In this document: piece by piece, positions 26,844-35,602 of the stretch
How the letters are laid out: each line of letters starts with the position of its first letter
Numbering within the stretch: the first letter of the stretch is position 1
Source of the DNA: Psychrobium sp.
Lineage (GTDB): Bacteria > Pseudomonadota > Gammaproteobacteria > Enterobacterales > Psychrobiaceae
Assembly (NCBI GenBank): GCA_013214905.1
Contig: JABSRV010000015.1
Coordinates: forward strand, 1-36,211
DNA: 36,211 nucleotides
Reading direction: 5' to 3'
Translations under genes and position numbers: made by a program
Notes under the pieces: model-generated
What the model was told of the DNA's origin: nothing
Database searches by the model: none
Seen by the model: only the letters and a program-made list of their open reading frames with translations

Positions 26844-28280
26844 TTATAGATTGTTCACGAGCGCTAACATCTCGCTAGGATCGATGCGCTGCTCCCCTTC
26901 AATCAATTCAAAATGTAAATGAGGGCCCGTCGTTCGCCCTGTAACGCCAACCGTCCCTATTTTTTGGCCAGCGGTAATATATTCATCCACGCTAACATTG
27001 AAACTATCTAGGTGTGCATAAAGGGTATGTTGGCCATTGTGATGTTTAATGAGCACCACCTTGCCATAATTTTTATTAAGGCTAGTCGTATCAGCACTGA
27101 CCACTATTCCTGCCAGACTAGCAGTGACTTTGGTACCTAAAGGCGCTGCAAAATCAATGGCCTTATGTGCTTTATTCCCGCGAAAACTACTGACATGGCC
27201 AAAACCAGAACTGATCCTTGCATTAGTAATTGGCAGTGCCCCTTGCTGAACGGACCATAAATCGCTAACAATAATAAAGGGTTTTGCGCCAACAGAACTC
27301 ACCAACACCATAAACACGGTTAGTGATAACAATAAAAGATGCCATGTATTAAACGATTTACTTGGCGTAGCCGCCATAGTAAGGCGCAAACGCGTTTCAA
27401 ACTGCTGCTTATTGGTATGGGGATCGGCGAAGTTCGAGCTTATCAGTTGATCTGACTGGCGCCGGCTTTGTTTCAGACTCGCGATTAAGGCTTGGGCATA
27501 TTGCAGCTTATTTTTAGGGTCTTGGCGTAGTACATCAGCATCACAATTAATTTCCATTTGTAGTAAAAATCGCTGTTCTAATAGCGCAATGAATGGATTA
27601 AACCAGCACAACGCTGAGATAAATCGCATCACGATAACCGATTTGGGATCCCACCGTTTGCAATGATTAAGTTCATGTTCAATTAACAGTCTTTGCGCAC
27701 TACCTTCCATCTCAAAGACGTAATTAGGCAACACCAATGTATGGCTAAATAGTCCACAAACAAAGGGCGATATAGATTGTTCACTCTTAACAACCTTAAT
27801 AGAATGCCGTGAAATAGTTGCCTGTTGCGCGGCCGTGGCGCTGCGTAATACATCAATGGGTGTGCATTGATTAACGAGTTTTCTTAGCTGATTTAGCGCG
27901 CGAAAAAAACGACAAAGATGAACCACGGTGCCAATCAATACCCCCGCCATGACCGCGAACAAGATAAGCGGCGTGAACTCATATTCGATAATATCGTGGC
28001 TTAGTTTGTGTGCTAACAAAGGCTGTAAATTGTCGACTTGCCATGGCGATTTTAAGACGTCAGGAATGAATGCATTGACCTCTCTACTAGGCTGTACAAT
28101 AAAAGGCGCAATAGCTAATACAAAAATAGCTTGCCACCAACGTGACCACTGGCCCAAGGCAGGCCGTAATTTATTCATAAGCAATGCGATGGCTAGTAAT
28201 AATGCGCTCCAGCCAACAAACATTAAAAGTTGTAATAATAACGCGTAAGTTATCGTCTCAAAATGCATGTTATGACTCAT
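26844..28280 (-). CDS. BlaR1-like M56 membrane protease fused to an M23 endopeptidase domain
   Basis: A 478-residue protein from the ATG at 28280, which overlaps the blaI stop by 11 bases; an alternative ATG at 28268 follows that stop directly (TAACATG). Membrane segments: about 13-35, 47-62, 102-123, a region after the protease motif (SVIVMRFISALCW), and about 314-332. The M56 zinc-protease site is HELNH (202-206), with a downstream Glu in EINCDAD. Instead of a penicillin-binding sensor, the C-terminus (about 355-478) is an M23 domain with complete ligands (KAIDFAAPLGTKV with H372 and D376; GPHLHFEL with H454 and H456). M56 proteins of the BlaR1 type cleave BlaI repressors, so this may couple wall binding or cleavage to derepression of its own operon. 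Confidence 0.88.
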   Translation of the reverse strand: MSHNMHFETITYALLLQLLMFVGWSALLLAIALLMNKLRPALGQWSRWWQAIFVLAIAPFIVQPSREVNAFIPDVLKSPWQVDNLQPLLAHKLSHDIIEYEFTPLILFAVMAGVLIGTVVHLCRFFRALNQLRKLVNQCTPIDVLRSATAAQQATISRHSIKVVKSEQSISPFVCGLFSHTLVLPNYVFEMEGSAQRLLIEHELNHCKRWDPKSVIVMRFISALCWFNPFIALLEQRFLLQMEINCDADVLRQDPKNKLQYAQALIASLKQSRRQSDQLISSNFADPHTNKQQFETRLRLTMAATPSKSFNTWHLLLLSLTVFMVLVSSVGAKPFIIVSDLWSVQQGALPITNARISSGFGHVSSFRGNKAHKAIDFAAPLGTKVTASLAGIVVSADTTSLNKNYGKVVLIKHHNGQHTLYAHLDSFNVSVDEYITAGQKIGTVGVTGRTTGPHLHFELIEGEQRIDPSEMLALVNNL

Positions 28281-28653
28281 TACCGTCTTGTGCTTGTTGC
28301 AACTCTTTAAGCAGTTTTTCGAAATCTTCAATTTCATGTTCATTAATCAGCTTACTATCTGCAAACATGGCGATCGGTAATGGCCCGTCAATTTCAAAAA
28401 TTCGTTTGGCAAAGTCTTGCGCGTAACATGCTAGGGTTTTGACCTTGTCGATTTTGGCAAAATAAATTTTCTTGTTGCCTTGAGAGGCTACGCTAACGAA
28501 CGCTTTATCACCCATGCGCTCTAGCGTTTTACGGGTTGAAGAATAGCTCCAACCAAGCAAGGGCTCTATTTGGTCGTGCAGTTGACGCGCTGTTTGCGGT
28601 TCGAGATGCCACAACAGCTTAAGTATTTCTAATTCAGGGTTAGTCGGTTGCAT
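28270..28653 (-). CDS. BlaI/MecI/CopY-family transcriptional repressor
   Basis: A 127-residue winged-helix repressor from the ATG at 28653 (MQPTNPELEILKLLWHLEPQ), preceded by AAAGAA. A longer in-frame reading to 28704 would run through the operator, so the shorter start is preferred. TARQLHDQIEPLLGWSYSST and RKTLERMGDKAFVSV form the wHTH, and YFAKIDKVKTLACYAQDF leads to the dimerisation region. BlaI-type dimers repress by binding dyads and are inactivated by proteolysis through the partner M56 protease, which is encoded next with overlapping ends. Two such dyads lie directly upstream. Confidence 0.9.
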   Translation of the reverse strand: MQPTNPELEILKLLWHLEPQTARQLHDQIEPLLGWSYSSTRKTLERMGDKAFVSVASQGNKKIYFAKIDKVKTLACYAQDFAKRIFEIDGPLPIAMFADSKLINEHEIEDFEKLLKELQQAQDGNES

Positions 28654-28686
28654 TACAGTTTCTTTATTATTATCAACAAGCTGATT

Positions 28687-28704
28687 GTGCGACAAGTGTC
28701 GCAC
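28687..28704. promoter_or_regulatory. BlaI-type operator, promoter-proximal palindrome
   Basis: GTGCGACA-AG-TGTCGCAC is a perfect 18-bp palindrome, 34 bases upstream of the chosen repressor start. It sits between TTGCTT and CACAAT (17 bases apart on the minus strand), a plausible sigma-70 promoter that it would block. Confidence 0.8.
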
Positions 28705-28719
28705 TTAAGCAAGGGCATT

Positions 28720-28737
28720 CTGCGACAAGCGTCGCAG
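28720..28737. promoter_or_regulatory. BlaI-type operator, second palindrome
   Basis: CTGCGACA-AG-CGTCGCAG repeats the first operator with one imperfect pair. The centres are 33 bp apart, about three helical turns, so two dimers could bind the same DNA face. Confidence 0.78.
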
Positions 28738-28857
28738 TTATATGGTAGTCGAAAATAAACTACCTATTAAATACTAACTCACTCAAACCTATTGACACGG
28801 ATCTGACCTGCTGAAACAATGCGAGCATAATAGTCAGTAACATAATAGTGATAACAC

Positions 28858-29721
28858 ATGGAACAATTTGAATCGAAAGAGATAAAAGTCACATGCCCGG
28901 ACGGCATAGCGCTGGCAGCGACCTTGTTTGAGCCGCAAAAGACGATAAAAGGTGCCATTATTATTGGTCCGGCAACGGGTATCAAACGACAATTCTATAG
29001 CCATTTCGCCCGTCATTTAGCTAATCACGGCTATGGTGTCATTACTTTTGACAATAGGGGCATAGGCCAATCCTGTCTCGATGGCGTTGAGAAAAGTGAC
29101 GCCACACTGCAATGTTGGGGGGAAATTGATATGCCCAGTGCGCTACGCACTTTGCAACAAGCATTTAAGGACACCAAATATCATTTAATTGGCCATAGCG
29201 CTGGCGGTCAATTGGCGGGTTTGATGCACAATAGTGACCAATTAAGCTCGATGTACAACATTGGCAGTTCGTCTGGTCAGTTAAAAAATATGAAGATGCC
29301 TTACTTATTTAAAGCACATTTTTTTATGAATTTTTTTATTCCTTTAAGTAACCGATTATTTGGTTACACCAAATCACATTGGTTTGGCATGGGAGAGCCC
29401 TTGCCTAAAGGCGTCGCTACGCAGTGGAGTTTTTGGTGTAACGGGCAAGGGTATTGTAAAACAAGTTTTGGCAAAAGCATTGATAAGCATCAATACGATG
29501 ATTTGACCTTACCTAGCATGTGGCTAAGGGCTATTGATGATGACATAGCAAACGGTGCTAATGTCGAGGATATGATTTCTGTATTCAAAAACATCGACGC
29601 GCAAACGGTTACCCTGACTCCTAGCGATTATAATCTTAAAGAAATTGGTCACATGAAGTTTTTCAGCCGCCAGTCTAAGGTATTGTGGCAACACACATTA
29701 AGTTGGTTAGCGACGCATTAA
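28858..29721 (+). CDS. Alpha/beta hydrolase (COG4757-like)
   Basis: A 287-residue cytoplasmic alpha/beta hydrolase without a signal peptide. Features: CPDGIALAATLFEP, GPATGIKRQFYSHFARHLAN, YGVITFDNRGIGQS (oxyanion side), the nucleophile elbow GHSAGG, and a late LKEIGHMKFF with the likely catalytic His. The Asp is probably in LRAIDDDI. The GPATG and HSAGGQ segments match the predicted-hydrolase group COG4757, whose substrate is unknown. It is divergent from the blaI operon with the operators in between (120 bases from the nearest), so co-regulation is possible. The ATG at 28858 follows a weak ribosome site. Confidence 0.85.
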   Translation: MEQFESKEIKVTCPDGIALAATLFEPQKTIKGAIIIGPATGIKRQFYSHFARHLANHGYGVITFDNRGIGQSCLDGVEKSDATLQCWGEIDMPSALRTLQQAFKDTKYHLIGHSAGGQLAGLMHNSDQLSSMYNIGSSSGQLKNMKMPYLFKAHFFMNFFIPLSNRLFGYTKSHWFGMGEPLPKGVATQWSFWCNGQGYCKTSFGKSIDKHQYDDLTLPSMWLRAIDDDIANGANVEDMISVFKNIDAQTVTLTPSDYNLKEIGHMKFFSRQSKVLWQHTLSWLATH

Positions 29722-29750
29722 ATATGCTCTGACATACAATTAATTCTGAG

Positions 29751-29786
29751 CAAAAAAAAGATAAGCATAAGCTTATCTTTTTTTTA
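29751..29786. terminator. Bidirectional intrinsic terminator
   Basis: AGATAAGC-ATAA-GCTTATCT is flanked by a run of A on the left and a run of T on the right, so it can end transcripts from both convergent genes (the hydrolase and the nucleoside hydrolase). Confidence 0.88.
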
Positions 29787-29811
29787 TTAACGGCGATAAC
29801 TAATTAGCAAG

Positions 29812-30756
29812 CTATTTAGTTAATGTATCAGCCATTAGTTGTAATAATCTAGGGCTATCAACGTCAACACAGATGTTTGACGCCGGCACGTTATCCCAAT
29901 GATCAACAACGTATTGCTTGTCTAATGGCGCGACAATTGTTTGACCTATCGCGACTCCGTCAACTGCAACGCGCACGCGACCTGGTTTAGTGGTAAAAAT
30001 GTCTGGCGCCATCGCATAAACAATGGTCGATGCGTCATGTACATAACAACCGTCGATAGAAAACTCTTTGCGATAAAAATTAAAGTAAAATTGAGTCACC
30101 TGATATAAAAAATCACCGCATTGCGTATTGTTATCACGCACGTTCTCTAAGAATGCATCATCAATAAGCACTTTATGTGTTACATCGAGGCCAACCATCG
30201 TCACCTGCCAATTGGCTTGAAATACAATATCAGCCGCATGCGGGTCATTAATAATATTAGCTTCAGCAACGGGTGTCACATTACCCGACTCGGTATCCGC
30301 GCCGCCCATTAATATCACTTCATGCACTAAACCAGCAATGCTTGGATCAAGCGCTAAGGCTGTCGCCAAATTACCCAATGGACCTAAGGCGACAATGGTA
30401 ATTTCATTCGGATATTGATGCACTAAATCGACGATAGTTTGCGCTGCATTACGTTCTATCGCTTGACATTTTGGAGCGGGGTAATTGATATTACCAAAAC
30501 CGTCTTTACCGTGTACAAAGTCAGGCGCAGCAAGTGGCTTGCGCACTAAAGGCAAAGCAACACCACGTGAAACAGGCACGTCAACACCGGCAACTTCCAC
30601 CAAGGTCAATGCATTTTTGGTAGCGAGATCAACCGAAACATTACCAAAGGTTGTCGTTAGCGCCAATACATCGAGAGTGGGTGCATTAAACGCCAAGAAA
30701 ATAGCCATTGCATCATCAATGCCTGGATCGGTATCTATAATTATTTTGCGCGACAT
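29812..30756 (-). CDS. Nucleoside hydrolase
   Basis: A 314-residue enzyme from the ATG at 30756, which follows the ribokinase stop with one base between (TAACATG). KIIIDTDPGIDDAMAIFLAF carries the DTDPGIDD calcium/substrate motif of the IU-nucleoside hydrolases. ALGPLGNLATAL, EVILMGGADTESGNVTPVAE and NIINDPHAADIVF (substrate loop), and VHDASTIVYAM with the late His/Asp, complete the fold. It splits ribonucleosides into base and ribose. Cotranscription with the ribokinase-like gene makes a two-step salvage unit: nucleoside to ribose to ribose-5-phosphate. Pyrimidine versus purine preference cannot be decided. Confidence 0.92.
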   Translation of the reverse strand: MSRKIIIDTDPGIDDAMAIFLAFNAPTLDVLALTTTFGNVSVDLATKNALTLVEVAGVDVPVSRGVALPLVRKPLAAPDFVHGKDGFGNINYPAPKCQAIERNAAQTIVDLVHQYPNEITIVALGPLGNLATALALDPSIAGLVHEVILMGGADTESGNVTPVAEANIINDPHAADIVFQANWQVTMVGLDVTHKVLIDDAFLENVRDNNTQCGDFLYQVTQFYFNFYRKEFSIDGCYVHDASTIVYAMAPDIFTTKPGRVRVAVDGVAIGQTIVAPLDKQYVVDHWDNVPASNICVDVDSPRLLQLMADTLTK

Positions 30757-30757
30757 G

Positions 30758-31648
30758 TTATTGACCTTGTATAAATTGAGTAACTTCGTCAAACGAAGGA
30801 ATAGAACTGCTCGCACCTGTGCGCGTCACACAGATTGCAGATGCACCGCACGCGGTGCTTAAAATGTGTTTAATATCTTGTTTAGCCATTAAGCCAGACA
30901 GACAATAACCAATGAACGTATCACCCGCTGCAGTAGTATCAACAGCCGCTACGTTAAATGCAGCTACTTCGATTAACTCATCACCGTGAATATAACAAAC
31001 GCCCTGCGCGCCTAACGTCATAATCACCGTTAAGTGTGCATAGTCTTGTTGTAATTTACGCTTAGCCTCATCGATGCTGGCTACGTTTAATAAATCCATC
31101 GCCTCAACTTCATTAACAATTAATATATCGATGTTGTTGATGACAGACGTAACAAGCTGCTTGTCCATTGGGGCTGGATTATAGGCAATTGTTAAGCCTC
31201 GTTTATTGGCTGAACTAATAATACTTTCAATATGATTTGTTTCGTTTTGCAACAAGACCCAATCATCATCATTTGATTGCACCATTACGTCATCAATTTG
31301 TACTTGCGTTAGCGCGTGATTTGCACCGGCAAACAAGACAATGGCATTTTCAGCGTCTTGATTAACTTGAATGATGGCGTGACCAGTTGGTGTATCTAAT
31401 TGAGCTATGTGCTGGGTATTAATGCCGCAATCGCTGAGTTCATTTAACAGCGCATTATCTTGCTGACTGATCGCGCCAACATGCACCACCTGACATTTGG
31501 CCTTGGCAAGCGCAATTGATTGATTAGCACCTTTGCCACCTAAGATTTTTTGGTAATGAGATGAGGTTAGTGTTTCACCGGGGCGAACAAAATGAGGAAC
31601 CTGATAAACGTGATCGATGTTAATCGAACCAAAATTGAAAATAGCCAT
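30758..31648 (-). CDS. rbsK: PfkB-family carbohydrate kinase, ribokinase-like
   Basis: A 296-residue PfkB-family kinase. GSINIDHVYQVPHFVRPGET and LGGKGANQSIALAKA are the N-terminal ribokinase signature. IDILIVNEVEAMDL and VAAVDTTAAGDTFIGYCLSG provide the anion hole and catalytic Asp (in AAGD). E. coli RbsK is about 309 residues. It is the first gene of the pair with the nucleoside hydrolase (1-base gap), so it most likely phosphorylates ribose freed from nucleosides. No ribose transporter is nearby. Confidence 0.88.
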   Translation of the reverse strand: MAIFNFGSINIDHVYQVPHFVRPGETLTSSHYQKILGGKGANQSIALAKAKCQVVHVGAISQQDNALLNELSDCGINTQHIAQLDTPTGHAIIQVNQDAENAIVLFAGANHALTQVQIDDVMVQSNDDDWVLLQNETNHIESIISSANKRGLTIAYNPAPMDKQLVTSVINNIDILIVNEVEAMDLLNVASIDEAKRKLQQDYAHLTVIMTLGAQGVCYIHGDELIEVAAFNVAAVDTTAAGDTFIGYCLSGLMAKQDIKHILSTACGASAICVTRTGASSSIPSFDEVTQFIQGQ

Positions 31649-31778
31649 TTATGTTCTCTTGTTAAATAATTAGTGTAATTATATCAACATAAACAACTAA
31701 AAAACATTGTGATACTGATAACTAAAGCACAAATTCTTTAAAAGAAAAGCGACTATCGACGTAGTAAAGGGCACTGTA

Positions 31779-33650
31779 CTACTCTATCCCTATCACCTGA
31801 TTTCTGCCTTGCAGCTTTGCGCGATATAAACGCTGATCAGCAAGTTGCAGTAATTGTTTCTGATCAGTGATTAAATCACTTAATCATGCAACGCCAATGC
31901 TAACGGTGATTTAAAAATACTGAACGACTGGCGTAGTCACACACATTTTTTCAAGGGCAAGCCGCAAGGTCTCAGCCATTTTAAAACCGTCACCATAATG
32001 TTTATCGGGCAACAAGACTAAGACCTCTTCCCCGCCCAGTCTGATAATAACGCTGTCGTCAGGCAATACACGTTTACAACATAAGGCAAAGTTTACCAAT
32101 ACCTCATCACCCACACCATGCCCGAATTCGTCATTAACCCGCTTAAAATGATCTAAATCTAACATCAAAGCCGTTAACGGCTGTTTCTTCGAGACGAATT
32201 TGCGCTGTAATTTATTAAAGACCAAAAATAGATAACGCCGATTATACAATCCGGTTAATTGATCTTGATAAGTGAGCTTATAAAATTGCTGTCTGTTTCG
32301 ATAAAGTAAAATTATCAGCACCAACGCTAATCCAGCAATGCAGCCTACAAATAACAGTTTCAAGTTTAATTGCGATAGGGCCTGTGCATGCCGATCGATC
32401 TCCGTCTGCTGTAAAACAGTACTCCAATTCAAATCACGATTCTTTTGCTGCAAAAAAGCTAAATCAAACAACAGCTTTTGATGTTGTAAGTTATCAAAAT
32501 TACGGCGTCTGTTTTCGGTCACCAAATGCTGTCTGTTTTCGCTTAATATTTGATAAGCTTGTTTGAATTGACCATCAGCGGCCAGCCCATTCGCTTTAAT
32601 TTTCAATAATTCTAATGTTGTCGCATTGGACTTTTTGTCATCACTGATCACCAGTGAATTATCATCGGCCAATAATTCATTTAATCCCGAGAAATCGTCC
32701 GTAGCCAAGCGATAGCGCGCTTTTATCAGTAATAAACGATCTTTATCATCCGCACGTCTTATGTGTTTTTGTAATTCTTGCAATGTTTGCAAGGTACTGC
32801 CCACCGCGATAATCTGCCTGCTTTGCAATTGCAACTCAGCGATACTCAATTCGATAATTAAGCGATAAAGCCCAGAGTCAACCACCACAGACAGCGGCCT
32901 AGCATTAAGTAGTATGCGCAGCGCTTCACCGCCATCACCTTTGCTAGAAGCCAATTGAGCTAACTTTATTTGCACCACTAAATTTTCGACAGAATATTGA
33001 TTTTTTTCGTAATATTGATTGGATTTCTCTAACAATGCTTCCGCTGAAACAATGTCATTTAAAATCAACAGCCGACCCGCAAGATTAAGAGCAATTAGCT
33101 GTTTAAGCGCCTCATCGTCGCTTTGCAGAGCCAATTGATAAGCGGCTTTATATGATAACAGCGCCAAGTCTGATTGATTTTCTTGCTGATAAATTTTAGC
33201 TTTGAATAATAATAACGCCGCATGTTCGCTCTTGTCTTCATCATAGCTTAATGTCGACATACTATGGTCAATCAGCTCTTTAGCTTGACTGTATGCCTGT
33301 GTTTGCAATTGAAAGTGAAGCACGATGAGGGTTAATCTTAACGCTTGTTTTTTGAACTCTGGACGATTGGCGGCCAACGACAATCCAGTGAGTGCAAACT
33401 CCAATGATTCATCGTTAAGTGACAGATCTTTCGCTAATTTGGCACGCAGATAATAATAGCGCACTAATGTCGCGTTTGATTGTTGACTAAATTGCGTCGT
33501 GCTAGCCAATGGTAAAAGTAACTCTCGCGCTTGATTGGGTGAGATCCGCACGCGCTGCTCAGCTTGTGTTAATAGATTAATAAACTCGTTGCCAACAGCC
33601 AAAACAGGTATGCATAGAAACAACAGTAGAAATGAGATAAACCTCAACAT
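31779..33650 (-). pseudogene. TPR-type sensor diguanylate cyclase with C-terminus cut by two in-frame stops
   Basis: From the ATG at 33650 (AAAGGA six bases before) the protein has a signal peptide (MLRFISFLLLFLCIPVLAVG), a long helical periplasmic repeat region typical of TPRs (about 25-400), a membrane helix (LLFVGCIAGLALVLIILLY) and a GGDEF domain (QDQLTGLYNRRYLF, LDLDHFKRVNDEFGHGVGDE, RLGGEEVLVLLPD). Translation stops at TAA 31911 after PVVQYF. The same frame continues as ITVSIGVA, TGA, then LSDLITDQKQLLQLADQR and LYRAKLQGRNQVIGIE before TAG at 31779: exactly the missing GGDEF end. So the last 44 codons are lost by two nonsense changes with no frameshift. The motif GGEEV is also off-consensus. 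A truncated product of 579 residues could be made but is probably inactive as a cyclase. Confidence 0.82.
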
Positions 33651-33854
33651 GAATAATCCTTTATTAATCGACGTGGCTATTGTTTTCCATAACATTGATA
33701 TAGATACTAAAAAGCTATCACTAACCGTTGGTATCCTTATCTGTCATCTTCGGTTATAACAACTAAGCATGCATTCAATTTAAGCACAATATGTCGTTTT
33801 TGCTGACTTTATTGTAAACTAAGCCAATTTTTTCTTCCTCAGGGATTAAACGCA

Positions 33855-35138
33855 TTGCAAACACTGTCGCAACTCAAAGCTGGCCAGCTTATTGGCACTA
33901 CATCGTTAACATTATCAGAACAGCTAACTACCTTTCCGCTAGAGATATTGTCACTTGCCAATACGTTAGAAGTATTAGATTTATCGAATAATCTATTATC
34001 ATCACTGCCAAATGAGTTTGCGCAGCTCACTAAATTGAAGATTATGTTTGCCTCTAATAATCAATTTAAGTCATTACCCGCCGTGTTAGGGCAATGCGAA
34101 AAGTTAGAAATGGTTGGCTTCAAGTCTAATCAAATATGTGAGGTGACCAATGAGTCACTGCCGAGTCAATTACGCTGGTTGATATTAACCGACAATCATA
34201 TAGAAACCATGCCTGACTCATTAGGTGAGCGCCCTCGATTGCAAAAACTCGCGTTAGCTGGCAACAGATTACGCGCTTTACCACAAACATTAGCGCAAGC
34301 ATGCAACCTAGAGCTGATTCGAATTTCAGCCAATCAACTGACCGAATGTCCGGTGCAATTATTAGATTTACCTAAATTGGCATGGATAGCGTTTGCCGGT
34401 AACCCCTTTAGTCAATCGCACCTAGCCCATAAATCTGTGCCCGAATTGCCGTCAAACAGCTTTGTCTTGGGAAAAGTCTTAGGGCAAGGTGCATCAGGCG
34501 TCATTTATAAGGGCAGCTGGAAAACACCGCAAGACGCCTTGCCAAACGACATTGCCATCAAAGTATTTAAGGGGCAAGTGACTAGTGATGGTTATCCGTC
34601 TGATGAGTTGCAAGCGTGTTTAAGCATATCCAAACACGACAATCTTGTGCAATCGCTTGCGCAGGTCAATGAAGCGGGCTATTTAGCGCTGATCATGGAT
34701 CTTATTGCACCGCATTACAAAAATTTAGGTCAACCGCCGAGTTTGCAAAGTTGTACTAGAGATACTTTCGCCATTAATGCTTATTTACCTGTCCGTAAAA
34801 TTGTCAAAATTGTGCAACAAATGCAAGATGTATTGGCGCATCTAGAGCGCCATCAAGTATGTCATGGTGACTTTTATGCCCACAATACCTTAGTGGATGA
34901 CGAAGCTAACGTCATCTTCGGTGATTTTGGCGCATCAAGCATGTATCACATGTTGAGCAAGGATAACAAAACAAAGGTAATGAAGATTGAGCAGCGCGCA
35001 TTTCGTCATTTTATCAGTGATTTATTAACAATATGTGCCGATGAGGATAAAGGGAGTGAGATGTTCGCTCAGTTACAACGACAAGCACAGCAGCAACCGT
35101 TGACCGAACTTAACCCCGGGCTACTTGAAAATGCTTGA
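33855..35138 (+). CDS. Leucine-rich-repeat protein kinase
   Basis: A 427-residue cytoplasmic protein. Its frame has no ATG at the N-terminus: it opens after TGA at 33804, and TTG at 33855, nine bases after AGGGA, is the best start. Residues ~15-195 are about seven LRRs (LEVLDLSNNLLSSLPNEF, LRWLILTDNHIETMPDSL, LQKLALAGNRLRALPQTL). Residues ~205-415 are a eukaryote-like kinase: GQGASGVIYKG (P-loop), AIKVFK (Lys), CHGDFYAHNTL (an HxDxxxxN catalytic loop with G for R) and FGDFGAS (DFG). Lack of the Arg in HRD points to a kinase not needing activation-loop phosphorylation. Substrate unknown. It is divergent from the broken GGDEF gene and followed by a clear terminator. Confidence 0.88.
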   Translation: MQTLSQLKAGQLIGTTSLTLSEQLTTFPLEILSLANTLEVLDLSNNLLSSLPNEFAQLTKLKIMFASNNQFKSLPAVLGQCEKLEMVGFKSNQICEVTNESLPSQLRWLILTDNHIETMPDSLGERPRLQKLALAGNRLRALPQTLAQACNLELIRISANQLTECPVQLLDLPKLAWIAFAGNPFSQSHLAHKSVPELPSNSFVLGKVLGQGASGVIYKGSWKTPQDALPNDIAIKVFKGQVTSDGYPSDELQACLSISKHDNLVQSLAQVNEAGYLALIMDLIAPHYKNLGQPPSLQSCTRDTFAINAYLPVRKIVKIVQQMQDVLAHLERHQVCHGDFYAHNTLVDDEANVIFGDFGASSMYHMLSKDNKTKVMKIEQRAFRHFISDLLTICADEDKGSEMFAQLQRQAQQQPLTELNPGLLENA

Positions 35139-35147
35139 TTGATTAAA

Positions 35148-35184
35148 TAAACCAGCCATAGCAATTCGGCTGGTTTATTTTTTA
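35148..35184. terminator. Terminator between the LRR-kinase and fadD genes
   Basis: TAAACCAGCC and GGCTGGTTTA form a 10-bp stem with a 10-base loop, followed by TTTTTT on the plus strand. It lies nine bases after the kinase stop. The minus-strand side has only a weak T-run. Confidence 0.8.
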
Positions 35185-35193
35185 CGATGACAA

Positions 35194-35592
35194 TTACTTT
35201 TGACGTAACTCACGGCGCAAAATTTTACCCACTGTAGATTTGGGTAACTCCGACAGAACCACCAGCTTTTTCGGCACCTTGTACCCCGTTAACTGCTCTT
35301 TACAATAGGCAATTAATTCATCTTCATCTAATTGACCTTCAACGGTGATAAAAGCGCAGACCTTCTCGCCAGTGCGCTCGTCCGCTTCACCAACAACAGC
35401 GGCTTCAAGCACTTGCGGATGACTTGCCAATACTTCTTCTACTTCATTTGGGTAAACATTAAAGCCCGACACAATAATCAGATCTTTTAGGCGATCGACA
35501 ATTTTAATACAACCATTTTGACGTTTTTTCGCGATGTCACCGGTTTTAAAGAAACCGTTTTTCATCACCTCTGCCGTCTCTTTCATGCTCAT
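35194..35592 (-). CDS. fadD: Long-chain fatty acid-CoA ligase, C-terminal fragment
   Basis: Only the last ~130 residues of an AMP-forming acyl-CoA synthetase are present. They match FadD closely: EVMKNGFFKTGDIA, IKIVDRLKDLIIVSGFNVYP (the hinge and adenylation signature), NEVEEVLASHPQVLEAAVVG, LTGYKVPKKLVVL and the C-terminal PKSTVGKILRRELR with the catalytic Lys. FadD activates fatty acids for beta-oxidation. FadD-like sequence ends near 35580. The frame stays open to about 35700, but residues beyond that point are not FadD and lie in GC-rich foreign DNA. Upstream FadD parts (AMP-binding motif, most of the protein) are missing, so the gene is broken by the join and not a natural gene end. Confidence 0.88.
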   Translation of the reverse strand: MSMKETAEVMKNGFFKTGDIAKKRQNGCIKIVDRLKDLIIVSGFNVYPNEVEEVLASHPQVLEAAVVGEADERTGEKVCAFITVEGQLDEDELIAYCKEQLTGYKVPKKLVVLSELPKSTVGKILRRELRQK

Positions 35593-35602
35593 CCCCTCGT
35601 AG

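Noticed and set aside
30485-30862. 125-codon plus-strand frame
   Set aside because: Antisense to the nucleoside hydrolase and ribokinase genes, which have full family signatures.
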